Source of the DNA: Chryseobacterium indologenes | Lineage (GTDB): Bacteria > Bacteroidota > Bacteroidia > Flavobacteriales > Weeksellaceae | Length of the DNA: 64,000 nt | Assembly: GCA_002439165.1 (NCBI GenBank) | Contig: DJTE01000032.1 | Location: 1 to 64,000 of the forward strand | Direction: 5' to 3' | In this document: piece after piece, positions 34,642 through 44,243 of the stretch | Position numbering within the stretch: the first letter of the stretch is position 1 | Layout of the letters: the number at the start of each line of letters is the position of its first letter | The notes under the pieces: generated by a model | What the model saw: only the letters and a program-made list of their open reading frames with translations | Databases searched by the model: none | Told to the model about the DNA's origin: nothing | Made by a program: the position numbers and the translations under genes

Positions 34642-35766
34642 ATGGTAGCGGAAAACTTATCAGGCAAACTTCATGGATTGGATCATCTGCGGGCATTGGC
34701 AGTTGTGCTGGTGCTCATGTATCATTACCGTGCATTTAAGCATCCCGGATGGATAGATACGGTTGGGCAGTTCGGGTGGACAGGGGTTGATCTTTTTTTT
34801 GTACTCAGCGGATTTCTCATATCCGGGCAGCTGTTCAGGGAAATAGGAGTGAAGGGAAAGATCAGCTTCAAAATATTCTTCACCAGGCGTTTCTTCAGGA
34901 TTATTCCGCCTTACCTTTTTACCCTTTTCCTGTATTTCTGTATTCCTTTTTTCAGGGAAAGAGAAGCCTTGCCTTCTTTCTGGAAATTCATGACGTTTAC
35001 CCAGAACTATGGTCTGGATGTCATCAGCCGGGGAACATTTTCCCATGCATGGTCTCTGTGTATTGAAGAGCAGTTCTACTTTTTTCTTCCTATCCTGCTG
35101 CTGATTACTCTAAAAACGGGAATATTCAGGTATATGGTACCGCTGTGTATGCTGCTTATTGTTTTTTCCCTGGCAGCAAGAGCTGTGGCCTGGCAGATGT
35201 ACGCTGCTCCGTTTATGGATTCGGAGGATTTCTGGAAAAGCTGGTATATGAATATCTATTATCCCACCCATACCCGGCTGGATGGGCTGGCGGTAGGAGT
35301 TCTCGCTGGTTTTCTGATGAATTATTCAGAAGGGGTTAAACGGATCATTCACCGTAACGGAAATCTGCTTTTTGTATTGGGAATACTACTGTTAAGCTTC
35401 TCATTCTGGTTTTGCAGGGATCAGGTTTCGCAAAAAGCATCTGTATTTGGATTTACATTCGTTGCGTTGAGCTATGGCATTATAGTTATGGCAGCAGTTT
35501 CGGAAACTTCATTCCTGTTCAGGACAGAATCTTATATCACGGCAAAGCTGGCCGGGCTGTCTTATGCCGTTTATCTTTCACATAAGGGAATCATTCATAT
35601 GGTACAGTTTCTTCTTGAAAAGCAGGGAATTCAGCCCTCAGATAATCTAAGTCTTTTGATTGGCCTGTCAGCCTGTCTGGCGGGAGGATTATTTTATAGA
35701 TTTTTTATTGAAAAACCTTCTTCCAGGCTTAAAAACAGGATTTTAGCACAGAAACAGGCAATATGA
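34642..35766 (+). CDS. acyltransferase family 3 (OafA-like) membrane protein
   Basis: This protein of about 374 residues begins at the ATG at 34642; the upstream frame to 34477 has no ATG and looks noncoding. It has the acyltransferase-3 signatures 'LDHLRALAVVLVLMYHY' with the conserved His-Tyr, 'GWTGVDLFFVLSGFLIS' and 'FFTRRFFRIIPPYLF'. About ten membrane segments follow. Such enzymes O-acetylate surface sugars or lipids. It stands alone, so the acceptor cannot be told. Confidence 0.85.
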   Translation: MVAENLSGKLHGLDHLRALAVVLVLMYHYRAFKHPGWIDTVGQFGWTGVDLFFVLSGFLISGQLFREIGVKGKISFKIFFTRRFFRIIPPYLFTLFLYFCIPFFREREALPSFWKFMTFTQNYGLDVISRGTFSHAWSLCIEEQFYFFLPILLLITLKTGIFRYMVPLCMLLIVFSLAARAVAWQMYAAPFMDSEDFWKSWYMNIYYPTHTRLDGLAVGVLAGFLMNYSEGVKRIIHRNGNLLFVLGILLLSFSFWFCRDQVSQKASVFGFTFVALSYGIIVMAAVSETSFLFRTESYITAKLAGLSYAVYLSHKGIIHMVQFLLEKQGIQPSDNLSLLIGLSACLAGGLFYRFFIEKPSSRLKNRILAQKQAI

Positions 35767-36220
35767 AAACATGTCAGGTCTCTGATTACCATCGCTTCAT
35801 CAAATCAACGGAGTTTATTTTACCCTTAACTTCCTGAAATATGAACAAAGAAGCTGAAATTTTGCGTTCCCAGAAAATAGAGGTTCTCCTGTTTATACCA
35901 ATTGATTTTTCTGAAGAATACACAGAATACATGGATGTTTGCGGGGATTTTTCTTTCTGCTTTTGCGGATGACGCTGATTTTATGGATGGGACTGAATCT
36001 TATATATTTTAATATGGAGTTTTAAAACTTCTATGGTCTGATGACCTCCAAAACACTTTCAAACCTGCTTTTATCCTGAATTCAAGCTTTTACTGCAAAG
36101 TCAGATTGTATTCAGGGCCGGACATCTGTGCAGTCCGGGCACTTCCTAACCGGCAGGATGAAAAGACCCTGTAACAAAACGGAATTGAAGTTCTACTCAT
36201 CCTGTAAAATTATTCTCCTG
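35767..36220. other. intergenic region, no gene seen
   Basis: About 450 bases without a supported gene. Short frames start with Met but lack length, signal peptide or family text. The longer open frame leading into the S41 gene has an early ATG at 36128 but reads as noncoding before 36221. Confidence 0.4.
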
Positions 36221-37585
36221 ATGAAACTGATGCTAAACCTATTGGTGTTTTTTATAACACAACTGATTTTTGCCCAAAAAACCTGTAATGAATTTTACCA
36301 TCATACATTTACGAAGCAACAGCTGGAACAGGATATAGATTTTATGAGGGAAAAGATCATAAATGCTCACGTAAGCCCATTTACAGAAATCTCAAAAGAT
36401 GAATTTGAGAAAAAATATAAGGGAATCCGGAATGCCTTAAAGGACGGAATGACCCAGAAAGATTTTTATTTCGCAGCCAGGCCCCTGATAGTCACACTCA
36501 ATGATGAGCACAGTGGAATTTCTGATTACTGCGTGACCGACAGTATGAAAAATGCGATGAAAGTACTTCCCCTGAAGTTTGCCTACGATAACGGGAAAAT
36601 GATCCTTACAGAAAACTATTCGGACAGTCGGCTGAACATCGGTGATGAACTGGTCTCACTGAACGATATGCCCATAGCGGAGGTTTTGAAAAACTGTGCA
36701 TCAACAGTTCCGGGAGCAAAAGAAGAAAGGATTCCGATCGTTGTTGACCGGTTCTGGATCATGATCAATAAATTCTGCTATTTTATTACAGATAACTACC
36801 ATTTAAAATTTGCAGGCGGACTTCAGACCGTAGTCAAAAGTATCTCACTGGAACAGCTGAAGGCTAATGTCTCAAAAGATCAGAAGCCTGAGCAGAAAAA
36901 GTCGGGACCGGTGACCTATAAAAAAATTAAGGATTTCGGTTATCTTACCGTGAATACCTTCAATGAAAAAAGATCTTTCCCAATGGAAGGCTGGAAGATA
37001 AAATTCGACAGCCTCTTTACGCAGATCAGAAAAGACGGGGTAAAAAAACTGGTGATTGATGTTCACGAAAATTCAGGCGGTAATTCAGGGATCGGTAATC
37101 TGCTGATTACTTATTTTTCGGATAAAACGTACAACACTTATCAGGGCAGATGGAAAAAGAGCCGGGAATATGCAGATTATTTAAGAACAGATAATAAACT
37201 GCCGGCAGAATATGAAAAATTAAAGGACGGAGATTATTATCCCATAAAGTCACGATCCGTAAAGCCTTCTGCAAATGCACTCCGATTTAGCGGGAAAACC
37301 TATGTTGTGGTAGGTAAAAATACATTTTCAAGTGCCATGATGTTCGGAGCAGTTGTTCTGGATAACAAACTGGCAGAAGTGGTGGGGGAAATTCCGGAAA
37401 AAGGACATCCCAATCATTTTGGAGAACTCATCAGCTTTAAAACTCCCAATACAAAACTGGAGTTTTTTTTCGGTGTGAAAGAATGGATCAGACCCGCCGG
37501 AAATATTCAGCCCAATAAACTGATCCCGGACAGGCAGATTGAACTGAAAGATAAAACGGAAGAACAGATCGTGGAACAGCTTTAA
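36221..37585 (+). CDS. exported S41-family peptidase
   Basis: This protein of about 454 residues starts at 36221 with the signal peptide 'MKLMLNLLVFFITQLIFAQ'. A PDZ-like segment 'IGDELVSLNDMPIAEVL' lies at about 135-155. The tail-specific protease domain has 'KKLVIDVHENSGGNSGIGNL' (the usual D-x-R-x-N-x-GG region, with H in place of R) and the catalytic Ser in 'VVGKNTFSSAMMFGAVVLDN'. The conserved Lys expected a few residues later was not located with certainty. It probably processes or degrades periplasmic or extracellular proteins. Confidence 0.8.
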   Translation: MKLMLNLLVFFITQLIFAQKTCNEFYHHTFTKQQLEQDIDFMREKIINAHVSPFTEISKDEFEKKYKGIRNALKDGMTQKDFYFAARPLIVTLNDEHSGISDYCVTDSMKNAMKVLPLKFAYDNGKMILTENYSDSRLNIGDELVSLNDMPIAEVLKNCASTVPGAKEERIPIVVDRFWIMINKFCYFITDNYHLKFAGGLQTVVKSISLEQLKANVSKDQKPEQKKSGPVTYKKIKDFGYLTVNTFNEKRSFPMEGWKIKFDSLFTQIRKDGVKKLVIDVHENSGGNSGIGNLLITYFSDKTYNTYQGRWKKSREYADYLRTDNKLPAEYEKLKDGDYYPIKSRSVKPSANALRFSGKTYVVVGKNTFSSAMMFGAVVLDNKLAEVVGEIPEKGHPNHFGELISFKTPNTKLEFFFGVKEWIRPAGNIQPNKLIPDRQIELKDKTEEQIVEQL

Positions 37586-37774
37586 AAGAGGAGGGCGGAA
37601 GCAGTAATTTGTAGAAAAATCCATGGAGATCAGATGTCGTAGAGTTAATAGCTCAATTTTTATGTGAAACGCTAAGAATTAATAAAATGACCCCTGTCTT
37701 TTTCCATATTTTTTTATAAATTGGTATGCCTGACAATAATGCAGGGAAACTTTTTCAGTGATGATAGCACCATA

Positions 37775-38329
37775 ATGAAATATAAGAACTTTTCGGCGGT
37801 CTTTAAGCTCAACTCCCTGTATCTTTCTTTTCTGTATTTCCGGATGTTCTGGCTTTCAGACGGAACGGAGACTGAAGAACTTCTGCTTTATAAATATATG
37901 CTGTATTCGGTTTTTATGGTGTATCCGTTATTTATTTTCTCAACGCTTATGTTTTCTAAGGAGGTGAAAGCAGGCTTTTTTCTCAAATTTTTTATATGGC
38001 TGATGATTCTTCTGGGGCCGGCACTCTTTTTCTATACCTTTGATCTGTATCAGCAGAAGGAGCTTCTCTATGGATCCATACTTACGGTGATTCAGTGCCT
38101 CATCCAGTCCAGGACGATAAAAGATGATGAATTGCTGTTCCGGGCTGCCGGCGTTTTTGCCGCCAAACTGCTCCTGTGGTTCTTTGTTTTACTGCTGTCC
38201 ATGATCTCACTGGTATGGTATTCGGACAGGGATATTCTCACCAATATGCTGGCCGGGGGAATTTATTATTTTTGTGTTGCTATTCTTGATATGCTGATTG
38301 ATAAATATAAATTCCTCTCAGAAAAATAG
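37775..38329 (+). CDS. multi-spanning membrane protein, unknown
   Basis: A protein of about 184 residues from the ATG at 37775 (another at 37739 is possible). There are five or six hydrophobic segments, for example 'YMLYSVFMVYPLFIFSTLMF' and 'LLLWFFVLLLSMISLVWY', with short charged loops ('QSRTIKDDEL'). No family was recognised. It precedes a small cytoplasmic gene by 19 bases, so the two may be co-transcribed. Confidence 0.6.
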   Translation: MKYKNFSAVFKLNSLYLSFLYFRMFWLSDGTETEELLLYKYMLYSVFMVYPLFIFSTLMFSKEVKAGFFLKFFIWLMILLGPALFFYTFDLYQQKELLYGSILTVIQCLIQSRTIKDDELLFRAAGVFAAKLLLWFFVLLLSMISLVWYSDRDILTNMLAGGIYYFCVAILDMLIDKYKFLSEK

Positions 38330-38348
38330 CAGGATAAAATAAAAGTCT

Positions 38349-38669
38349 ATGACCGTAAAAGAGCTTATCATCAACGAAATTGAATCTTTGAATATTTTAA
38401 TTGCCGAAGGAAAGGATAAGGAAACCAGCATTCAGATGAAGAAAAACCTGTCGGAAACCCTGTATCTTCTTGATGTTTTTGAAAAATACCGGATTAAAAA
38501 AGAAACTGTTGAAACTGTTGTTGAGCTTCCGGCTTCCCATACAGGATATTCAGATTACAGGATCATCAATGACTGTGAATCTGATGATCTGGACCACTGG
38601 GTTGAAGTGAATATTTCCGGAGAAAAAATAAGGCTGTCCGAAGGTGATATTGTCATCAGAAAGAAATAG
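38349..38669 (+). CDS. small cytoplasmic hypothetical protein
   Basis: This 106-residue protein has a helical N-terminal half ('LIINEIESLNILIAEGKDKE', 'MKKNLSETLYLLDVFEKYRI') and a short beta-rich C-terminal half ('HWVEVNISGEKIRLSEGDIV'). It carries no signal. It starts 19 bases after the membrane protein gene. The function is unknown. Confidence 0.55.
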   Translation: MTVKELIINEIESLNILIAEGKDKETSIQMKKNLSETLYLLDVFEKYRIKKETVETVVELPASHTGYSDYRIINDCESDDLDHWVEVNISGEKIRLSEGDIVIRKK

Positions 38670-38681
38670 AATCAGTGAAAT

Positions 38682-38708
38682 AAAAAACAGCCCCCGTTGG
38701 GGAGCTGT
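38682..38708 (-). terminator. terminator of the M43-like gene (minus strand)
   Basis: Stem ACAGC-CCCC with GGGG-A-GCTGT around a GTT loop; on the minus strand a run of T follows. It lies 26 bases past the stop at 38734 and may also end the plus-strand gene at 38669. Confidence 0.75.
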
Positions 38709-38733
38709 ACACTTAATATATGAATGTGTTTTT

Positions 38734-41157
38734 TTATTGAATGATCAGATTTCTGCTTTCAACAGCAGCATTATCGCATACCAGAACCAGTCTGTAAGTT
38801 CCGCCGGGATATTGGCTGATATTGATGTTCATTTTATTGTCTTTCTTATCGATGATATAGTTGGAAACGGTTCTTGAATTAGAATCAATCAGCATGAAAT
38901 ACGCATGGCTGCAGTTCATTTTCTTATAGCCGATATTCACCGTATTTTTTGCAGGATTCGGATAAATAGTTGTGATATAACTGTTTTCCGGGCTGATGGA
39001 AAGCGTTTTGTAATCTTTAAATCCGTCCAGTTCAGCGGTCACTTCAAGAATAACCTTTGAATCTTTACTCTGGTATTCAAAACGTTCTCCGGTATGAAGC
39101 AAAGTTCCTCTGGAATCATACCATTTGTAGATTGCCGGCTCATTGATAGGAACAGCTTCCAGGGTATTGCCTTTTTGAGCTGCATCAGCACGGAATAATT
39201 CCCTTTTTTGTTTGGAAACCTGGTAAAATTCTCCCCCCAGCAGCTTTTTTTCTTCCATATCCCAATGCTCTACGTGGAATCCGAATTCCTCATTTTCTGA
39301 GTTGTTGGCGGTCAGGAAATTAACCCGTACATCCAGAAGGCCATAATCATTTGGTGGGAAATTGTCAAGGATGATCTCCGTGTTTTCATTAACTTTAATG
39401 GCGTTTTCACCCTGCATCTGGAAATTCGTTCCCTGGAAACCATTGAAAGCCCAGATATTCCATAATTTACTGTCGAATTTAAAACTTACCTCAGCCTCAT
39501 TAAAGATATTGGTATTGAACCGGCTTAGTTCGTTCTTTAATCTAAGCTTGAACTTTTTAGGAGTATTTCTGAAATTTCCGACATGAATTTTTCCGGAGTT
39601 GGAAGCTCCTGTTTTCAATACGCTTACATTTTTTAAAGCAATATTATTGGTATTCAGAAGAAGGTAGGAATATCCGTCACTTTCCGGTAAAGGAGAAATA
39701 TCGGTAGGCGATTCAATTTTGGCCAGCAGGCAGAAATGCCATGGCTCATTCAGTGAGCTGTAACGGGCGGGATCGGGAATATTATTCCATGGAATGGTAA
39801 CAATATGTTCCTGGTAAGAATTTAATACCGGAAGATCAGCCTCTCCGATAAGGCCTCCCAATGGATAGCCGTTGTGAAACAGATTTCCTTCAAAACCGGC
39901 AATCGGAAGAGAAGTTCCGGCTTTGATCCAGTATAGCTTTACCTTACCTCTGCCGTCGGTTGGAGAACAGCCTTTATTCACAATACGTATTTTGGCATAA
40001 TTGGGGCCGATACCATATAAAGGATTGTCATGATAAGGGCTGTCATCATTTACATTTCTTATCCAGATATCCGGGCTTGACCAGAAATTGGTAGAAATAT
40101 GGTCAGGCTCAACACCCAGGTCCACTTCTGAATTTCTCACCATCATATCAAAATTCTTGTCATTATTAGGCGTTACCAAAGCTCTTTTTACAGGATGAAT
40201 CAAGGGATCGGCATTGTCAATCGACTGATGCATTCTCTCAGCCTGCCCCTGAGTGAAAAGACGCAGGCACCGCGGCCCATACGACATAATATTATCCAGA
40301 ACCGAAGAGTCAAGACTGTAAGGAGTTCCCTGGCAGTCTGTCTGATGTTTGATATGCTTGCAATTTGAATCTACATTGTAAAAATTACCCGGACTTCCGT
40401 ATAATCCCGGATCGGCAGCGGTATCGTATACCAGATCTCCGGCAGTAAGTGCATTGTAATTGGGATCATTGGGATCTCTTGTTACATGCTCACAATTAGG
40501 ATCATTGGCCATAGAGCCGTTGGGTGGGTCGTTGGTGTCACCGTGGGTATGGATTAAGTTCAGAACATGGCCCATTTCATGTACCAGAGTAGTGTCCATC
40601 CACCATAAATTCTCTTCTTTTATTGCAATGGCATTATCCAGATAAGTGGTGACTCCGTCTGCTGAGCCTCCGTTTACCAGGATGATGGTTTTAGCCACAT
40701 AAATATTAATGGCATCGTCTGCGTAAGCATTCTTTATTTTGCCCTCTGAAGCCAGCCAGCTGTGGTTTTGTCCATGCATATGAGCTGTGGATTTCAGAAC
40801 GCCGTTCCCGTTTAAAACAAAACAGATCTGGTGCTCTTTGTAGGCTTCGTTCAGTTGTTTTACGTATTTCAGGGCCATATCATAATAGATACGTACTCCT
40901 TCTGTACCTTCATCATTCATCACTGCCCAGAAATTCACTCTGAACTTTTTGGGAGTAATCGTGGTTTTTGATGAATGAAGTCTGGAAGCATTTTGCAGTG
41001 GTTTAGACTTATTCTTCAGGAATTCTGCTTCGGAAATGCCCATTTTTCTTCTTACCTCAGGGGGGATGTCATCATATACCACACATTGGGAATAAACAGT
41101 TAAAGCGAAGAATAATCCCAGCAGGATCATCAGCTTTTTAAGATAAATTTGTTTCAT
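38734..41157 (-). CDS. secreted M43-like metallopeptidase with T9SS sorting domain
   Basis: This 807-residue protein has a signal peptide (1-24, ending 'VYSQ'). The catalytic domain carries HEMGHVLNLIH at 193-203; in the pappalysin-type M43 motif HExxHxxGxxH the Gly is Asn here. 'GDLVYDTAADPGLYGSPG' (about 240-257) and the Met-turn 'DNIMSYGPRCLRLFTQGQAERM' region (Met291) are as in M43 peptidases. A long linker with beta domains follows (about 330-720). The end, 'TIYPNPAKNTVNIGYKK' to 'GGTYRLVLVCDNAAV', is a type A T9SS sorting domain, so it should be released or attached to the surface by the type IX system. Confidence 0.85.
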   Translation of the reverse strand: MKQIYLKKLMILLGLFFALTVYSQCVVYDDIPPEVRRKMGISEAEFLKNKSKPLQNASRLHSSKTTITPKKFRVNFWAVMNDEGTEGVRIYYDMALKYVKQLNEAYKEHQICFVLNGNGVLKSTAHMHGQNHSWLASEGKIKNAYADDAINIYVAKTIILVNGGSADGVTTYLDNAIAIKEENLWWMDTTLVHEMGHVLNLIHTHGDTNDPPNGSMANDPNCEHVTRDPNDPNYNALTAGDLVYDTAADPGLYGSPGNFYNVDSNCKHIKHQTDCQGTPYSLDSSVLDNIMSYGPRCLRLFTQGQAERMHQSIDNADPLIHPVKRALVTPNNDKNFDMMVRNSEVDLGVEPDHISTNFWSSPDIWIRNVNDDSPYHDNPLYGIGPNYAKIRIVNKGCSPTDGRGKVKLYWIKAGTSLPIAGFEGNLFHNGYPLGGLIGEADLPVLNSYQEHIVTIPWNNIPDPARYSSLNEPWHFCLLAKIESPTDISPLPESDGYSYLLLNTNNIALKNVSVLKTGASNSGKIHVGNFRNTPKKFKLRLKNELSRFNTNIFNEAEVSFKFDSKLWNIWAFNGFQGTNFQMQGENAIKVNENTEIILDNFPPNDYGLLDVRVNFLTANNSENEEFGFHVEHWDMEEKKLLGGEFYQVSKQKRELFRADAAQKGNTLEAVPINEPAIYKWYDSRGTLLHTGERFEYQSKDSKVILEVTAELDGFKDYKTLSISPENSYITTIYPNPAKNTVNIGYKKMNCSHAYFMLIDSNSRTVSNYIIDKKDNKMNINISQYPGGTYRLVLVCDNAAVESRNLIIQ

Positions 41158-41505
41158 AATACATATTTTTTTTGGATTCCTTTAAATATATGAAAAATAT
41201 TTATCTATAATTTATTTTATTTGTTTATTTTATTGTTTTAGTGGTATTTTTGTTTTTATTTTTAGTTAAAATTTATTAATTTATTATAATAATTCTAATT
41301 TTAGAACTGTTGTTTTAATTTGCAGAATCCCTTTTAAATAAATGAAACAGATGATTTCCGGTATCGTTTACATGATCATAAAAATTAAAAATGATATAAC
41401 TGTCCGTTTATCAGGTATTTATAATGGATAAAAATAAGAGAGGATGAAAGGAATATAAAAAGCAGCCCTTAAAGGACCGCTTTTCAGTACAGGATATCAC
41501 GTATG
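41158..41505. other. A+T-rich intergenic region
   Basis: No gene is seen. It is very A+T-rich near 41200-41320, upstream of the M43-like gene. A weak terminator-like hairpin at 41456-41484 (AAAAGC...GCTTTT with CCTT/AAGG inside) follows the minus-strand regulator gene ending at 41506. Confidence 0.45.
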
Positions 41506-43098
41506 CTATACCGGGGTTCTTAGCTGCTCCACAAAATAGGATGGCGTAAAACCTGTTTCATTCTTAAAAGCCGTAACAAAAACCCTGGGCGTTGTATAGC
41601 CGCATTCTTCCGCCAGATAGTTGATCTTATACTCACGGTAGATCGGGCTTTCATAAAGTTTTTTAGTGATATAACCGATCCGGAGACCGTTGATATAGCT
41701 GGTAAAATTCTTATCCCTGTATATTTTAATGACTTCTGAAAGATATTTGGTGTTGGTATTCAGATTGTTGGCCATCCAGGTAAGGCTGAGGTCTTTTCTG
41801 AGATACTTTTCCGAAGCTTCAAACTTTTCAAGCCTGGCTAGCAGTATTTTTACAGTTTCACCCGGAATGTTTACAGAGGGTTTAGCTTCTGTATTTTCTT
41901 TTATATCCTCATGCTCTTTAGGATTTGTCTGCTGCTCACCGTTTATTCTGGCAGTCACCTCATCATATCTTCTGTGGGAGATCTCATTTTTTCTCCTCCA
42001 GTAAAGCCATATGGACAATACTGATAGAATAATAAAACATCCGGAAGATAAAAGCAGAATTCTGATATTGGAGGTATGTTCTTTATCTTTTTTTGTTTCT
42101 GTGGCAGCGACAAGTCTGTCAAATTCTTTGGCCGTTTCCTTTTTTGCCGCATCATTGAGGCTGTCATTAAGCTTTGCGTATAAAAGAGTGTATTTTGCCT
42201 GCTCTGCAGAGTTTTTCAACTCTTCATTAGAATCGGCGAGAAGCATAAAGGCAAATAGTCTGTAACCTGGATTTTTTTTGAATTTTTCCCTTTTTAAAAC
42301 TTCATTGGCGAGATCAATAGACTTTTTATAATTATGTTTCTCTAAATAAAATCTTCCTGTACCACAGAGTATGGGCAGATCAAGCTTTTCAAAAATCTCA
42401 GGTTGTGTTGTTTTATAATTGTATGCTTTCAAATAATAGGGTTCTGCCAGGTCCAGGCGCTGGGGCTGTACAACTCCCAGATAAAAATTACCGATATTGA
42501 GGTTGTTGAGTGCAATTTTTTCATATTTTTCCAGGGAGTGTTTCTGATATTCATTATCGATCTGCTGAAGTTCTTCCAGTTCCTTTTTTAAATAATAAAT
42601 AAGTGAATCAGGTTTTTTATAGTCATAAAAGACCGAAAATCTATTGTACACAACAGACATTATAGAATGCCTTGCATTCGGGTTCTCTATTTTTTCTGCA
42701 TATTTCAGTCCGTTATTTATATTCTTCAGCTCTTCTTTCTGTATGCCCATTGCCTTATCTACATACGATTTATAGATATGAAGCATAGCGTTTGTGGTGT
42801 TATCATTTAAATCCAGAGCTTGAGTTTCTTTAATAAGATCCAGCATTTTTTTATAATCAGAGCGGTGATATAAGATATACAGCATTTTGATTTTCCCTTT
42901 TCCAATTCCTTCTTCATAATTTATTTTTTCTGACAACTCAATAAGCTGTTCAATCTTTTTAAGCTCCCGGTCGGTAGTGCTGTCACCGGTTTCATCATAC
43001 AATCTGTTGATTTCTTGTTTTGTAGGCAGATTGCCCAGAGCCGGAATAAGAATAGAAAAAAAGAATAAAGTGAAAATCAGACAGTCAAGTTTTCTCAT
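41506..43098 (-). CDS. TPR-containing AraC-family transmembrane regulator
   Basis: This 530-residue protein has an N-terminal signal/anchor 'LIFTLFFFSILIPALG', a periplasmic helical-repeat region (about 25-340, TPR-like), one membrane segment near 'ILLLSSGCFIILSVLSIWLY' (about 345-365), a linker, and a C-terminal AraC HTH (about 440-525): 'LSLTWMANNLNTNTKYLSEV' and 'YLAEECGYTTPRVFVTAFKN'. Such one-piece membrane regulators are common in Chryseobacterium and Elizabethkingia. The inducer and targets are unknown. The promoter region holds a strong inverted repeat at 43127-43148. Confidence 0.8.
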   Translation of the reverse strand: MRKLDCLIFTLFFFSILIPALGNLPTKQEINRLYDETGDSTTDRELKKIEQLIELSEKINYEEGIGKGKIKMLYILYHRSDYKKMLDLIKETQALDLNDNTTNAMLHIYKSYVDKAMGIQKEELKNINNGLKYAEKIENPNARHSIMSVVYNRFSVFYDYKKPDSLIYYLKKELEELQQIDNEYQKHSLEKYEKIALNNLNIGNFYLGVVQPQRLDLAEPYYLKAYNYKTTQPEIFEKLDLPILCGTGRFYLEKHNYKKSIDLANEVLKREKFKKNPGYRLFAFMLLADSNEELKNSAEQAKYTLLYAKLNDSLNDAAKKETAKEFDRLVAATETKKDKEHTSNIRILLLSSGCFIILSVLSIWLYWRRKNEISHRRYDEVTARINGEQQTNPKEHEDIKENTEAKPSVNIPGETVKILLARLEKFEASEKYLRKDLSLTWMANNLNTNTKYLSEVIKIYRDKNFTSYINGLRIGYITKKLYESPIYREYKINYLAEECGYTTPRVFVTAFKNETGFTPSYFVEQLRTPV

Positions 43099-43115
43099 GT
43101 CAGTTATGTTTATGA

Positions 43116-43148
43116 CAAATCTAACAAAGAATTTTTTTAAAAATTCTT
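43116..43148 (-). promoter_or_regulatory. promoter box and inverted repeat upstream of the AraC/TPR gene
   Basis: On the minus strand TAGATTTG (43116-43123) matches the TAnnTTTG -7 element, 18 bases upstream of the start at 43098. A perfect 10-bp inverted repeat, AAGAATTTTT (43127-43136) with AAAAATTCTT (43139-43148), lies in the spacer and -33 region, so it could be an operator. No TTG element was found at the usual distance. Confidence 0.4.
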
Positions 43149-43487
43149 ACATACCTACTGATGCATTGGTTTTATCGCTGTAAAAATGTATTATGATTGT
43201 ATATTTTGTTGATTTTCAGCATGTGTTTTTTGTAAAATAACCTGCTGTATATGTAATACTTTCCGAATTGTTCCTGGCATAATGTTGTACAGTAGCTTAG
43301 AGAGATTTAATATTGTCACGCAGCCGCCAGACTGAGAAATGTTTCAAGCAGGATTCTATAAATACGATGATGTACAGAATCTTCTCTCTTTGCTTAGGGA
43401 GAAGATTTCTTTTCTCTTAAAAGGCGGATAAAGAATACAATGCAGAATAACAGATCATCTGTTAACTATAATTAAATAATCAATAAT
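43149..43487. other. intergenic region before the SDR gene
   Basis: No gene is seen. A hairpin at 43378-43407 (AATCTTCTC with GAGAAGATT, 12-base loop) lies 81 bases before the SDR start. Its role is unclear; a T-rich tail 'TCTTTTCTC' follows it. Confidence 0.4.
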
Positions 43488-44243
43488 ATGAAAACACACG
43501 ATGTAAAAGGAAAAGTAGTGTTAATTGCAGGCGGTGCTAAAAACCTGGGCGGATTACTGAGCCGTAATCTGGCGGCAAAAGGAGCAAAACTGGTCATTCA
43601 TTATAACAGTGAGAGCACCGGATCTGATGCTGAAAAAACACTTGCCGATGTGCAGGCTTTAGGAGCGGAAGCTATTCTTGTTCAGGGAGATCTTACAAAA
43701 GTAGAGAAGATCACTGAACTCTTTCAGGCAGGCATTGAAAAGTTCGGAGGAGTTGATATTGCCATTAATACCGTAGGAAAAGTTCTGAAAAAGCCTTTTG
43801 TAGATACTACCGAAGCAGAATACGACAGTATGAGTGAGATCAACTCAAAGGTCGCATATTTTTTCATCCGGGAGGCGGGGAAAAAACTGAATGACAATGG
43901 AAAAATCTGTACTATTGTTACTTCCCTGCTTGCTGCTTACACAGGTTTATATTCTACGTATGCAGGAATGAAGGCACCGGTAGAACATTTTACCAGAGCG
44001 GGATCTAAAGAATTTGGAGAGCGGGGGATTTCTGTGACTGCCGTGGCTCCCGGCCCCATGGATACCCCTTTTTTCTATGGGCAGGAAAGTGATGATGCAG
44101 TAGCTTATCACAAATCTGCATCTGCTCTTCAGGGATTAACGGATATCAGAGATATTGCACCATTGGTGGAATTTCTGGTTACCGACGGATGGTGGATCAC
44201 CGGACAGACCATTTTTGCCAATGGAGGATATACAACAAGATAA
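43488..44243 (+). CDS. SDR-family oxidoreductase
   Basis: This 251-residue classical short-chain dehydrogenase has 'VVLIAGGAKNLGGLLSRNLA' as the dinucleotide loop, and 'HYNSES' after beta-2 suggests NADP use. It also has the structural 'INTVGK' in place of NNAG, catalytic Tyr/Lys in 'YAGMK' (YxxxK) and 'PGPMDTPFF'. Length is normal. It is monocistronic, with a terminator at 44354-44388. The substrate is unknown. Confidence 0.9.
   Translation: MKTHDVKGKVVLIAGGAKNLGGLLSRNLAAKGAKLVIHYNSESTGSDAEKTLADVQALGAEAILVQGDLTKVEKITELFQAGIEKFGGVDIAINTVGKVLKKPFVDTTEAEYDSMSEINSKVAYFFIREAGKKLNDNGKICTIVTSLLAAYTGLYSTYAGMKAPVEHFTRAGSKEFGERGISVTAVAPGPMDTPFFYGQESDDAVAYHKSASALQGLTDIRDIAPLVEFLVTDGWWITGQTIFANGGYTTR

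Noticed and set aside
38734..41157. treating the M43-like protein as an RHS tip relative
   Set aside because: It has its own signal peptide, a T9SS sorting domain and no RHS core or DPDGR boundary, so it is a normal secreted peptidase.
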